Shown here: positions 26,695 to 35,309 of the stretch, one piece after another
How positions within the stretch are numbered: the first letter of the stretch is position 1
Layout of the letters: each line of letters opens with the position of its first letter
Origin: Stutzerimonas kunmingensis
Lineage (GTDB): Bacteria; Pseudomonadota; Gammaproteobacteria; Pseudomonadales; Pseudomonadaceae
DNA: 64,000 nucleotides
NCBI RefSeq assembly: GCF_014764705.1
Contig: NZ_JACXXG010000005.1
Location: 124,001 to 188,000 of the forward strand
Direction: 5' to 3'
Notes under the pieces: model-generated
What the model saw: only the letters and a program-made list of their open reading frames with translations
Databases searched by the model: none
What the model was told of the DNA's origin: nothing
Program-made: the position numbers and the translations under genes

Positions 26695-28815
26695 TTGGAT
26701 CGCACGCAACTCATCAATATTCGCAATGGCCTGACGGGTGCGGGGCGCGGCAACCTCGGCGTGCCGCTGCTGCTGCTCGTGATGATGGGCATGATGATGC
26801 TGTCGGTGCCGCCGTTCCTGCTGGATCTGCTGTTCACCTTCAACATTGCGTTGTCGATCGTCGTGCTGCTGGTCAGCGTCTATGCGTTGCGCCCGCTGGA
26901 TTTCGCAGTGTTCCCGACGATTCTGCTGGTTGCCACACTGATGCGTCTGGCGTTGAACGTGGCGTCGACGCGGGTGGTGCTGATCAACGGCCATGAAGGC
27001 GGCTCCGCTGCCGGCCATGTGATCGAGGCCTTCGGTAATGTGGTGATCGGCGGCAACTACGTCGTCGGTATCGTGGTGTTCGCGATCCTGATGATCATCA
27101 ACTTCGTCGTGGTGACCAAGGGTGCCGGCCGCATCTCGGAAGTGAGTGCGCGCTTCACCCTTGATGCCATGCCCGGCAAGCAGATGGCGATCGACGCCGA
27201 CCTCAACGCCGGCCTGATCGACCAGGAAGAAGCCAAGAAGCGTCGTAGTGAAGTGTCATCGGAAGCTGATTTCTACGGTTCCATGGATGGTGCGTCGAAG
27301 TTTGTCCGTGGTGACGCCATCGCCGGTCTGCTGATTCTCTTCATCAACCTGATCGGCGGCGTCGGTATCGGCATGGCGCAGCACGGTATGAGCTTCAGCG
27401 ATGCCGGCCAGGTCTATGCACTGCTGACCATCGGTGATGGCCTGGTTGCGCAGATTCCTTCGCTGCTGCTGTCTACCGCGGCGGCCATCATGGTTACCCG
27501 TGTTACCAGTTCCGAGGACATGGGGCAGCAGGTGCAGCGGCAGATGTTCGCCTCGCCCAAGGCGCTGGCCGTTTCCGCGGCAATCATGATTGCCATGGGT
27601 CTGGTTCCCGGCATGCCGCACATGTCCTTCCTCGGCCTTGGCGCCGCGGCTGCAGCGGGTGCCTACTGGATCTGGCATCGGCAGAAGCAGGTCGTGAAGA
27701 AGGCCGAGCAGGAAGTACAGAAACAGCAGGATCTGCTCCCGGCCCAGCGTGCGGCCGAAACCAAGGAGCTGGGTTGGGACGATGTAACCCCGGTCGACAT
27801 GGTGGGGCTGGAAGTTGGCTACCGTCTGATTCCGCTGGTGGATCGCAACCAGGGTGGCCAGCTGCTGGCGCGAATCAAGGGCGTACGCAAGAAGCTCTCG
27901 CAGGACCTGGGTTTTCTCATGCCCTCGGTTCACATCCGTGACAACCTCGATCTGTTGCCCAACGCCTATCGCTTGACGCTGATGGGGGTGAGTCTGGCCG
28001 AGGCTGAGGTCTATCCGGATCGGGAACTGGCGATCAATCCGGGTCAGGTGTTCGGGCCGCTCAATGGCATTACCGCCAGAGACCCGGCGTTCGGGCTGGA
28101 GGCGGTCTGGATCGAAGCGAGCCAGCGTGATCAGGCGCAGTCGCTTGGTTATACCGTGGTGGATGCCAGTACCGTGGTCGCCACCCACCTCAATCAGGTG
28201 CTGCACAAGCATGCCCACGAACTGCTTGGCCATGAGGAGGTCCAGCAGCTGTTGCAGCTGCTGGCCAAGAGCTCGCCCAAGCTGGCCGAGGAGCTGGTGC
28301 CCGGGATGGTTTCGCTGTCCACGCTGCTCAAGGTGCTGCAAGCCTTGCTGCAGGAGCAGGTGCCGGTGCGCGACATCCGGACCATCGCCGAGGCCATCGC
28401 CAATGCGGCCGCCAAGAGTCAAGATCCCGCCGCAATGGTTGCTGCGGTACGCGTCGCATTGTCTCGCGCAATCGTGCAAAACGTTGTGGGACTAGAGCCG
28501 GAGCTGCCTGTGATCACTCTGGAGCCTCGGTTGGAACAGATTTTGCTCAATAGCCTGCAGAAGGCTGGTCAAGGCTCCGAAGACGGCATTCTGCTGGAGC
28601 CGGGAATGGCCGAAAAGTTGCAAAGGTCTCTGGTAGATGCAGCACAGCGTCAAGAAATGCTCGGCAAGCCGGCGGTACTGCTGGTAGCCGGCCCGGTACG
28701 GGCGATGCTGTCGAGATTCGCGCGTCTGGCGGTACCGAACATTCATGTTCTGGCCTACCAGGAAATACCGGACAACAAGCAGGTCACCATCGTCTCGACG
28801 GTGGGTCAGAATTAA
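26695..28815 (+). CDS. flhA: flagellar export gate protein FlhA
   Basis: 706-residue nonameric gate protein. About eight TM helices occupy the N-terminal ~330 residues, and the cytoplasmic ring domain (~350-706) binds chaperone-substrate complexes. Conserved FHIPEP-family features include ARFTLDAMPGKQMAIDADL and, in the ring domain, VDASTVVATHLNQVLHKHA. The start is TTG (26695) behind GGGGGC, giving the family N-terminus MDRTQL; there is no ATG near enough. First gene of flhA-flhF-fleN-fliA. Confidence 0.96.
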   Translation: MDRTQLINIRNGLTGAGRGNLGVPLLLLVMMGMMMLSVPPFLLDLLFTFNIALSIVVLLVSVYALRPLDFAVFPTILLVATLMRLALNVASTRVVLINGHEGGSAAGHVIEAFGNVVIGGNYVVGIVVFAILMIINFVVVTKGAGRISEVSARFTLDAMPGKQMAIDADLNAGLIDQEEAKKRRSEVSSEADFYGSMDGASKFVRGDAIAGLLILFINLIGGVGIGMAQHGMSFSDAGQVYALLTIGDGLVAQIPSLLLSTAAAIMVTRVTSSEDMGQQVQRQMFASPKALAVSAAIMIAMGLVPGMPHMSFLGLGAAAAAGAYWIWHRQKQVVKKAEQEVQKQQDLLPAQRAAETKELGWDDVTPVDMVGLEVGYRLIPLVDRNQGGQLLARIKGVRKKLSQDLGFLMPSVHIRDNLDLLPNAYRLTLMGVSLAEAEVYPDRELAINPGQVFGPLNGITARDPAFGLEAVWIEASQRDQAQSLGYTVVDASTVVATHLNQVLHKHAHELLGHEEVQQLLQLLAKSSPKLAEELVPGMVSLSTLLKVLQALLQEQVPVRDIRTIAEAIANAAAKSQDPAAMVAAVRVALSRAIVQNVVGLEPELPVITLEPRLEQILLNSLQKAGQGSEDGILLEPGMAEKLQRSLVDAAQRQEMLGKPAVLLVAGPVRAMLSRFARLAVPNIHVLAYQEIPDNKQVTIVSTVGQN

Positions 28816-28830
28816 CCGAGGGTACAGGCC

Positions 28831-30123
28831 ATGCAGGTCAAACGTTTCTTCGCCGCCGATATGCGCATCGCCATGAAAATGGTTCGCGACGAGCTGGGCG
28901 CCGATGCCGTGATCATCGGCAATCGCCGGGTGGCCGGTGGCGTCGAGCTGACCGCTGTGCTCGATTACCCCATGCAGTCCGCGCCGGCGGCCAACAAGCC
29001 CAACCCGGCGCTGGAAGCCGAATTGCGCAAGACGCAGTCGCGGCTGGCCAATGCACATGCCGAGCTGAGCGCTGCGCCGCGCGCGAAGATGCAGGATCGT
29101 CAACTGGTTGACGAGAAGCCTGCCGTCGCGGCCAGCAAGGTGCAGCCCGATACGGTCGCCGAGCCTTCCCCCGCGGCCGACTCCCGTGCCATCGAAGCGA
29201 TGTACTCGGAACTGCACGGTTTGCGCGAGCTGATCGAAGTGCAGCTCGGCTCGATCGCCTGGGGCCAGGAGCAGAGCCGTCGCCCGCAGCAGGCAGGCCT
29301 CTGGCGCCGTCTGCAGCGCCTGGGCCTGCCGGCCGAGCTATCGCGTAGCCTGCTGGAAAAGGTCGCCGGCATTAACGAGCCGCGTCAGGCCTGGCGCATG
29401 GTGCTGGCGTATCTGGCGCAGGCAATCAAGGTCACCAAGAACGAGCCGCTGGAAGAGGGCGGTGTGATTGCTCTGGTCGGCCCAGCAGGCGTCGGCAAGA
29501 CCACTACGCTGGCCAAGCTGGCTGCTCGCTACGTGCTGAAACATGGCGCGCAGAGCATTGCGCTGGCCAGCATGGACAATTATCGGATCGGTGCGCAGGA
29601 GCAACTCAAGACACTGGGCCGGATCCTCGACGTGCCGGTGGTGCAGATCGATCCTAGCCAGCCGCTGAGCAAATCGCTGGCCTCGCTGGCGCGTAAGCGG
29701 ATCATCCTGATCGACACCGCCGGCTTGCCGGCAAGCGATCCGACGCTGCGCATGCAGCTCGAAGCGCTGTCGGACAAGGGCGTCAAATCGAAGAATTACC
29801 TGGTGCTGGCGGCAACCAGCCAGAGCCAGGTGCTCAAGGCTGCATGGCACAACTATCGTCGTTGTGGGCTGGCCGGTTGTATCCTGACGAAGCTCGACGA
29901 GGCGGGCAGCCTTGGCGATGTGCTCGGTCTCACGATCAGCCAGCATTTGCCGATAGCTTACCTGGCCGATGGTCCCCGGATTCCTGACGACCTGCATCTG
30001 CCGCGCAGCCATCAGCTGGTCAGTCGGGCGGTTAGCCTGCAGTCCGGCGAGGAGCCGAGCGAAGAAACCATGGCCGACATGTTCGCCGGGTTGTACAACG
30101 GCTCGTCACGGCGGGCTGGATGA
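28831..30123 (+). CDS. flhF: flagellar placement GTPase FlhF
   Basis: 430-residue SRP-type GTPase that sets the polar site of flagellum assembly. The N-terminal basic region (MQVKRFFAADMRIAMKMV) and a variable linker precede the NG domain. The P-loop GPAGVGKT spans residues 217-224, followed by DNYRIGAQEQLK and DTAGLP. It works against FleN, encoded next, as positive partner in number control. The 91-nt gap after it could hold a fleN promoter, though I see no clear one. Confidence 0.96.
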   Translation: MQVKRFFAADMRIAMKMVRDELGADAVIIGNRRVAGGVELTAVLDYPMQSAPAANKPNPALEAELRKTQSRLANAHAELSAAPRAKMQDRQLVDEKPAVAASKVQPDTVAEPSPAADSRAIEAMYSELHGLRELIEVQLGSIAWGQEQSRRPQQAGLWRRLQRLGLPAELSRSLLEKVAGINEPRQAWRMVLAYLAQAIKVTKNEPLEEGGVIALVGPAGVGKTTTLAKLAARYVLKHGAQSIALASMDNYRIGAQEQLKTLGRILDVPVVQIDPSQPLSKSLASLARKRIILIDTAGLPASDPTLRMQLEALSDKGVKSKNYLVLAATSQSQVLKAAWHNYRRCGLAGCILTKLDEAGSLGDVLGLTISQHLPIAYLADGPRIPDDLHLPRSHQLVSRAVSLQSGEEPSEETMADMFAGLYNGSSRRAG

Positions 30124-30214
30124 TGCTGCGACAGCGGTACTCGAATGAATCAGATGCGTGCCATGCGGACGCATCGCCGGCCGCAAGGCCCCAGCAAGAT
30201 ATAGGCATGTGAAC

Positions 30215-31042
30215 ATGGGTATGCATCCCGTACAGGTGATTGCGGTGACTGGCGGCAAGGGTGGCGTCGGCAAGACCAACGTGTCGGTCAATCTGGCACT
30301 GGCGCTGGCGGACCTCGGCCGGCGTGTGGTGTTGCTTGACGCCGACCTTGGCCTGGCCAACGTCGACGTGCTGCTGGGGCTTACCACCAAGCGCACCCTG
30401 GCTGACGTCATCGCCGGCGAATGTGATCTGCGCGACGTACTGATCCAGGGGCCGGGCGGCATCCGCGTAGTGCCGGCCGCATCCGGCACGCAGAGCATGG
30501 TGCAGCTGTCTTCCCTGCAGCACGCCGGGTTGATCCAGGCGTTCAGCGAGCTTGGCGACGAGCTCGACGTGCTGATCATCGACACCGCGGCTGGCATCGG
30601 CGATTCCGTTGTGAGCTTCGTGCGCGCAGCTCAGGAAGTGCTGCTGGTGGTCACCGACGAGCCCACGTCCATCACCGACGCCTATGCACTTATCAAGCTG
30701 CTGAACCGCGATTACGGCATCAGCCGCTTCCGCGTGTTGGCCAACATGGCTCACGCACCGCAGGAAGGCCGCAATTTGTTCGCCAAGCTGACCAAGGTTA
30801 CCGAGCGCTTTCTCGACGTGGCGCTGCAGTATGTCGGTGCAGTCCCTTACGACGAAGCGGTGCGCAAGGCCGTGCAGAAGCAGCGCGCAGTCTATGAAGC
30901 GTACCCGCGCTCGAAATGTGCACTAGCCTTCAAGGCGATCGCGCAGAAGGTTGATACCTGGCCTCTGCCGGCGACGCCGCGGGGTCATCTCGAGTTCTTC
31001 GTAGAGCGCCTCATCAGCCCCGCTTCACCCAGCCACGAATGA
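30215..31042 (+). CDS. fleN: flagellar number regulator FleN (FlhG), MinD-like ATPase
   Basis: 275-residue ParA/MinD-type ATPase. The deviant Walker A motif KGGVGKT spans residues 15-21; DADLGLANVDVLLG and the switch DTAAGIGDSVV are intact. FleN restricts flagellar number, in P. aeruginosa by binding FleQ and inhibiting its ATPase, and antagonises FlhF. ATG 30215 is chosen as it gives the family N-terminus (MGMHPVQVIAVTGG). Its stop overlaps the fliA ATG (ATGA). Confidence 0.95.
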   Translation: MGMHPVQVIAVTGGKGGVGKTNVSVNLALALADLGRRVVLLDADLGLANVDVLLGLTTKRTLADVIAGECDLRDVLIQGPGGIRVVPAASGTQSMVQLSSLQHAGLIQAFSELGDELDVLIIDTAAGIGDSVVSFVRAAQEVLLVVTDEPTSITDAYALIKLLNRDYGISRFRVLANMAHAPQEGRNLFAKLTKVTERFLDVALQYVGAVPYDEAVRKAVQKQRAVYEAYPRSKCALAFKAIAQKVDTWPLPATPRGHLEFFVERLISPASPSHE

Positions 31043-31785
31043 CAGGTGCCGGATCCGCTATGTATTACAGCAAGGCTCAGGCAAAGGATGCGCAGTACCG
31101 CCTGATCGATCAGTACGCCCCGTTGGTCAAGCGAATCGCTTACCACTTGTTGGCGCGTCTGCCTGCAAGCGTGCAAGTGGACGATCTGATTCAGGCTGGA
31201 ATGATCGGACTGCTGGAAGCAGCTAAGAAATACGACGCCGGCAAGGGTGCCAGCTTTGAAACCTACGCCGGTATCCGCATTCGCGGCACCATGCTGGACG
31301 AAGTCCGCAAGGGTGACTGGGCGCCGCGTTCGGTACATCGCAATTCGCGGATGGTCAGCGAGGCGATCCGGGCGATCGAAGCGAAAACCGGGCGCGACGC
31401 TAAAGATCACGAGGTTGCGGCCGAACTTAAGCTAAGTCTCGACGAGTATTACGGCATTCTTGGCGATACGCTGGGTAGTCGCCTGTTCAGCTTCGACGAT
31501 CTGCTGCAGGAAGGCGATCATGGCGAGCTCGAGGAAGACGCTGCCAGTCTCCACCCGGAGCCGTTCCGTGATCTCGAGGATGAACGTTTTCAGCAGGCGC
31601 TGGCCGACGCCATCGCCAACCTGCCCGAGCGTGAAAAGCTGGTGCTGTCGCTGTATTACGACGAAGAATTGAATTTGAAGGAAATCGGTCAGGTGCTGGG
31701 GGTCAGCGAGTCGCGTGTGAGCCAGTTGCATAGCCAGTGCGCTGCGCGCTTGCGCGCGCGTCTCGGCGAATGGCGCGCCAATTGA
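31039..31785 (+). CDS. fliA: flagellar sigma factor FliA (sigma-28)
   Basis: 248-residue sigma-28. Region 2 is recognisable in YAPLVKRIAYHLLARLP and VDDLIQAGMIGLLEA plus YAGIRIRGTMLDEVRKGDW. Region 4 ends in LKEIGQVLGVSESRVSQLHSQ, the helix-turn-helix that reads the -35 element. It drives late genes (filament, chemotaxis). It starts in the fleN stop (4-nt overlap). Candidate targets within the window are the sites before fliT and parP. Confidence 0.97.
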   Translation: MTGAGSAMYYSKAQAKDAQYRLIDQYAPLVKRIAYHLLARLPASVQVDDLIQAGMIGLLEAAKKYDAGKGASFETYAGIRIRGTMLDEVRKGDWAPRSVHRNSRMVSEAIRAIEAKTGRDAKDHEVAAELKLSLDEYYGILGDTLGSRLFSFDDLLQEGDHGELEEDAASLHPEPFRDLEDERFQQALADAIANLPEREKLVLSLYYDEELNLKEIGQVLGVSESRVSQLHSQCAARLRARLGEWRAN

Positions 31786-31859
31786 CGATTGTTTGCGGTA
31801 TGACGTGCTCGGTTTGCTGAGGCATTTTGGGACTTACGGAGGTCGACTTGGACAAGAAC

Positions 31860-32234
31860 ATGAAAATCCTCATCGTCGATGACTTCTCGACGATGAGACG
31901 AATCATCAAGAACCTCCTGCGTGATCTGGGGTTCACCAACACCGCCGAAGCGGATGACGGTACTACCGCACTGCCGATGCTGAAAAGCGGCAGCTTCGAT
32001 TTCCTGGTCACCGACTGGAACATGCCGGGCATGAGCGGTATCGATCTGCTGCGCACAGTGCGCGCGGACGAGCGCCTCAAGCATCTGCCGGTACTGATGG
32101 TGACCGCCGAGGCGAAGCGCGATCAGATCATCGAAGCGGCCCAGGCCGGGGTCAATGGCTATGTGGTCAAACCCTTCACCGCCCAGGTGCTCAAGGAAAA
32201 GATCGAGAAGATCTTCGAGCGCGTCAACGGCTGA
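31860..32234 (+). CDS. cheY: chemotaxis response regulator CheY
   Basis: 124-residue single REC domain. It has the acid pair Asp7-Asp8, phospho-acceptor Asp52 ([12 protein letters not shown]), Thr in VTAEAKR and Lys in VVKPFTA. When phosphorylated it binds FliM and reverses rotation. The start is ambiguous: ATG 31860 gives the length usual in Pseudomonas, but a GGAGGT box at 31838-31843 is better spaced for TTG 31848, which would add Met-Asp-Lys-Asn and resemble the E. coli N-terminus. Next gene cheZ encodes its phosphatase. Confidence 0.96.
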   Translation: MKILIVDDFSTMRRIIKNLLRDLGFTNTAEADDGTTALPMLKSGSFDFLVTDWNMPGMSGIDLLRTVRADERLKHLPVLMVTAEAKRDQIIEAAQAGVNGYVVKPFTAQVLKEKIEKIFERVNG

Positions 32235-32257
32235 AGCAGTAACGCCGCGAGGGCACT

Positions 32258-33052
32258 ATGACGCAAGCAGACCAAAGCCTGGCAGAGTTCGAAGCAACTC
32301 TGAAGGCGCATGCACCCAAGTTGATCGAAAGTCTGCAGCAAGGCCGCTTCGATGAAGCGACGCAGATGTTCAACGAGCTCAATCAGGTGCGCAACAACGG
32401 GCTCTATCAGGAAGTGGGCAAGCTCACGCGCGAGCTTCACAACGCCATCGTCAAGCTCGAGATGGACACCTGCGCCACGGGCGGCGACCCGTCACCGATC
32501 ACCGATGCCACCGACCGTCTGTCCTACGTGGTGGAGATGACCGAGAAGGCTGCCAACCGCACCATGGACCTGGTCGAAGAATCAGCGCCGCTGGTGAACT
32601 ACGTGAGCTATGAGGCGCAGAGCCTGACAGCCGACTGGCAGCGTTTCATGCGTCGTGAGATGAGTGCCGATCAGTTCCGCGATCTGGTCAAGCGCATCGA
32701 CCAGTACCTGCAGCGCAGCATGAACGATGGCGGCCAGCTGTCGCAGAACCTCAGCGAAATCATGCTGGCGCAGGACTTCCAGGACCTGACCGGCCAGGTG
32801 ATCAAGCGAGTGACCCGCCTCATCACTGAACTCGAAAGCAACCTGCTTAACCTGGTCCTGATGGCGGGGCAGGTCGATCGCGTGGCGGGCATCCAGCATG
32901 ACCGCGAGGCGATGCGCGCCGAGCAGGAAAAGAAAAAACAAGAAAAAGAGCCTTCCAAGGGTGAAGGTCCGCAGATGCATGCCGATATGCGTGAAGACGT
33001 CGTTTCCGGCCAGGACGATGTCGATGATCTGCTTTCAAGCCTGGGCTTTTAG
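32258..33052 (+). CDS. cheZ: CheY-P phosphatase CheZ
   Basis: 264-residue helical protein. The catalytic segment QDFQDLTGQVIKRV is present; by alignment to E. coli, Asp176 and Gln180 are the active residues. The C-terminal CheY-binding peptide is intact at the very end (QDDVDDLLSSLGF). A Lys/Glu-rich linker (KKKQEKE) separates the four-helix body from this peptide. 23 nt after cheY, 11 nt before cheA. Confidence 0.96.
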   Translation: MTQADQSLAEFEATLKAHAPKLIESLQQGRFDEATQMFNELNQVRNNGLYQEVGKLTRELHNAIVKLEMDTCATGGDPSPITDATDRLSYVVEMTEKAANRTMDLVEESAPLVNYVSYEAQSLTADWQRFMRREMSADQFRDLVKRIDQYLQRSMNDGGQLSQNLSEIMLAQDFQDLTGQVIKRVTRLITELESNLLNLVLMAGQVDRVAGIQHDREAMRAEQEKKKQEKEPSKGEGPQMHADMREDVVSGQDDVDDLLSSLGF

Positions 33053-33063
33053 GGGAAGTGAAT

Positions 33064-35256
33064 ATGAGCTTCGACGCCGATGAAGAAATCCTCCAGGACT
33101 TCCTGGTAGAGGCCGGCGAGATTCTCGAACTATTGTCCGAGCAACTCGTGGAGCTGGAAAGCAGCCCCGATGACATGGCGTTGCTCAATGCGATTTTTCG
33201 CGGGTTCCATACGGTCAAGGGCGGTGCCGGGTTCCTCCAGCTGCATGAGCTGGTGGAGTGCTGCCATATCGCCGAAAACGTCTTCGACATCCTGCGCAAG
33301 GGTGAGCGTCGAGTCGATTCCGAACTGATGGATGTCGTTCTGCAGGCGCTCGACGCCGTGAACGCGATGTTCAGTCAGGTCCGCGAGCGCGTCGAGCCGA
33401 CGCCAGCCTCGCGTGAGTTGCTTGCGGCGCTGGCACGTCTGGCGGAGCCAGCCTCGGCTGATGAGCCAGCGCCGGCAGTCGAACCGCAGGTCGTGGCCGA
33501 ATCCCGATCCGAGGGCGCCGATAGCGAATTCGAACTGATGCTCGATGCCATTCAGCCGTCCGCCAGCGAGCCGGCTGCGGCCGAAGTAGCGACTGGCCCT
33601 GCCACCGACGAGATTACCGACGACGAATTCGAGTCGCTGCTCGACCAGCTGCATGGCAAGGGACAATTCTCTGCCGCTGCGGGTGCCTCGATGCCTGCCG
33701 AGAGCGAGTTCGTTGCTGCGCCGACCAGTGACGAAATCACCGATGACGAATTTGAAGCCTTGCTGGACCAGCTGCATGGCAAGGGTAAGTTCGAAGCGGC
33801 CCCGGCTGAACCCGCTGCGCCAGCAAGCGCCGAACCGGCAAAGGGCGGTGGTACAGCTGGTGCAGCTGACGAGATCACCGACGACGAGTTCGAAGCACTG
33901 CTCGATCAACTGCATGGCAAGGGCAAGTTCGAGCCTGCGGTCGTCGAGACTCCGGCTGAACCTGCTGCGGCTGTGCCGATCAAACCGGCGCCCAAGCCCG
34001 CCCCTGCTGCTGCTCCGGCCAAGGCCGCTCCGGCAGCTGCGGTGAGCAAGCCGGCCGCTGCTGCTCCGGCGGAAAAGCCTCCGGCCGAGGCCGAGACCAC
34101 CGTGCGCGTCGATACCGCACGCCTGGACGAGATCATGAACATGGTCGGGGAGCTGGTGCTGGTGCGTAACCGTCTGGTACGCCTGGGCTCCAACAGCGGC
34201 GACGAGGCGATGGCCAAGGCCGTCTCCAACCTCGACGTGGTGACGGCCGATCTGCAGAGTGCGGTGATGAAGACCCGCATGCAGCCGATAAAGAAGGTCT
34301 TCGGTCGCTTCCCGCGCCTGGTCCGCGACCTGGCTCGCAGCCTGAAGAAAGAGATCAACCTTGAGCTCGTCGGTGAAGAAACCGATCTCGACAAGAACCT
34401 GGTCGAAGCCCTGGCCGATCCGCTGGTGCACCTGGTGCGCAACGCGGTCGACCACGGTATCGAGATGCCCGAGGAGCGCGAAGCCGCCGGCAAGCCGCGT
34501 ACCGGGCGGGTAGTGCTTTCCGCCGAGCAGGAAGGCGACCACATCCTGTTGATCATCAGTGATGACGGCAAGGGTATGGATGCCAACGTCCTGCGCGCCA
34601 AGGCCGTCGAAAAAGGCATGCTGGAGAAGGATGCCGCCGATCGCCTGAGCGACCTGGAGTGCTACAACCTGATCTTCGCGCCGGGCTTCTCGACCAAGAC
34701 CGAGATTTCCGACGTGTCCGGCCGCGGTGTCGGCATGGACGTGGTCAAGACCAAGATTTCCCAGCTCAACGGCACGGTGAACGTGTTCTCCACCAAGGGC
34801 CAGGGCTCGCGGGTGGTGATCAAGGTGCCGCTGACCCTGGCGATCATGCCGACCCTGATGGTCATGCTCGGCAGCCAGGCCTTCGCCTTCCCGCTGGTCA
34901 ACGTCAACGAGATCTTCCACCTCGACCTGTCGCGGACCAACGTCGTCGATGGCCAGGAAGTGGTGATCGTCCGCGACAAGGCGCTGCCGCTGTTCTACCT
35001 CAAGCGCTGGCTGGTCAACGATGCGGCTCAGGAGGAGCAGCGTGAAGGCCATGTAGTAATTCTCAGCGTCGGCAATCAGAGCATCGGCTTCGTCGTCGAT
35101 CAGCTCGTGGGCCAGGAAGAAGTGGTCATCAAGCCGCTTGGCAAGATGCTGCAGGGTACGCCTGGTATGTCTGGCGCGACGATCACCGGCGATGGCCGCA
35201 TCGCGCTGATTCTCGATGTTCCCAGCATGCTCAAGCGCTACGCACGCAGGATTTGA
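33064..35256 (+). CDS. cheA: chemotaxis histidine kinase CheA
   Basis: 730 residues. P1 Hpt domain with His49 (RGFHTVKGGAGF); then an Ala/Pro/Glu-rich linker from ~125 to ~345; P3 dimerisation (TARLDEIMNMVGELVL); P4 HATPase (VRNAVDHGIE, DDGKGMD, GRGVGMDVV); and a C-terminal CheW-like P5. I see no P2 fold in the linker. It instead holds three near-identical 21-residue repeats, DEITDDEFE-x-LLDQLHGKG-x-F, at residues 182-202, 223-243 and 269-289, listed separately. ATG 33064 chosen over the GTG two codons upstream. Confidence 0.97.
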   Translation: MSFDADEEILQDFLVEAGEILELLSEQLVELESSPDDMALLNAIFRGFHTVKGGAGFLQLHELVECCHIAENVFDILRKGERRVDSELMDVVLQALDAVNAMFSQVRERVEPTPASRELLAALARLAEPASADEPAPAVEPQVVAESRSEGADSEFELMLDAIQPSASEPAAAEVATGPATDEITDDEFESLLDQLHGKGQFSAAAGASMPAESEFVAAPTSDEITDDEFEALLDQLHGKGKFEAAPAEPAAPASAEPAKGGGTAGAADEITDDEFEALLDQLHGKGKFEPAVVETPAEPAAAVPIKPAPKPAPAAAPAKAAPAAAVSKPAAAAPAEKPPAEAETTVRVDTARLDEIMNMVGELVLVRNRLVRLGSNSGDEAMAKAVSNLDVVTADLQSAVMKTRMQPIKKVFGRFPRLVRDLARSLKKEINLELVGEETDLDKNLVEALADPLVHLVRNAVDHGIEMPEEREAAGKPRTGRVVLSAEQEGDHILLIISDDGKGMDANVLRAKAVEKGMLEKDAADRLSDLECYNLIFAPGFSTKTEISDVSGRGVGMDVVKTKISQLNGTVNVFSTKGQGSRVVIKVPLTLAIMPTLMVMLGSQAFAFPLVNVNEIFHLDLSRTNVVDGQEVVIVRDKALPLFYLKRWLVNDAAQEEQREGHVVILSVGNQSIGFVVDQLVGQEEVVIKPLGKMLQGTPGMSGATITGDGRIALILDVPSMLKRYARRI
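33607..33930 (+). repeat. three 21-residue repeats inside the CheA linker
   Basis: Coding repeats at 33607-33669, 33730-33792 and 33868-33930. Protein copies are identical except Ser/Ala at position 10 and Gln/Lys at position 20. At DNA level they differ at many third positions (GAATTC against GAATTT or GAGTTC), so they are old and kept by selection on protein, not a recent duplication. The copies begin 41 and 46 residues apart, with dissimilar Ala/Pro-rich spacers between. Confidence 0.9.
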
Positions 35257-35309
35257 TTCAGTCAGGCAGCGCTTACCTCGGATGGGAGCGCTGCCGCTAG
35301 GAGTGATGT

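Noticed and set aside
33130..35052. 640-codon open frame antisense to cheA
   Set aside because: Mirror of cheA codon bias; the repeats in it are the antisense of the CheA linker.
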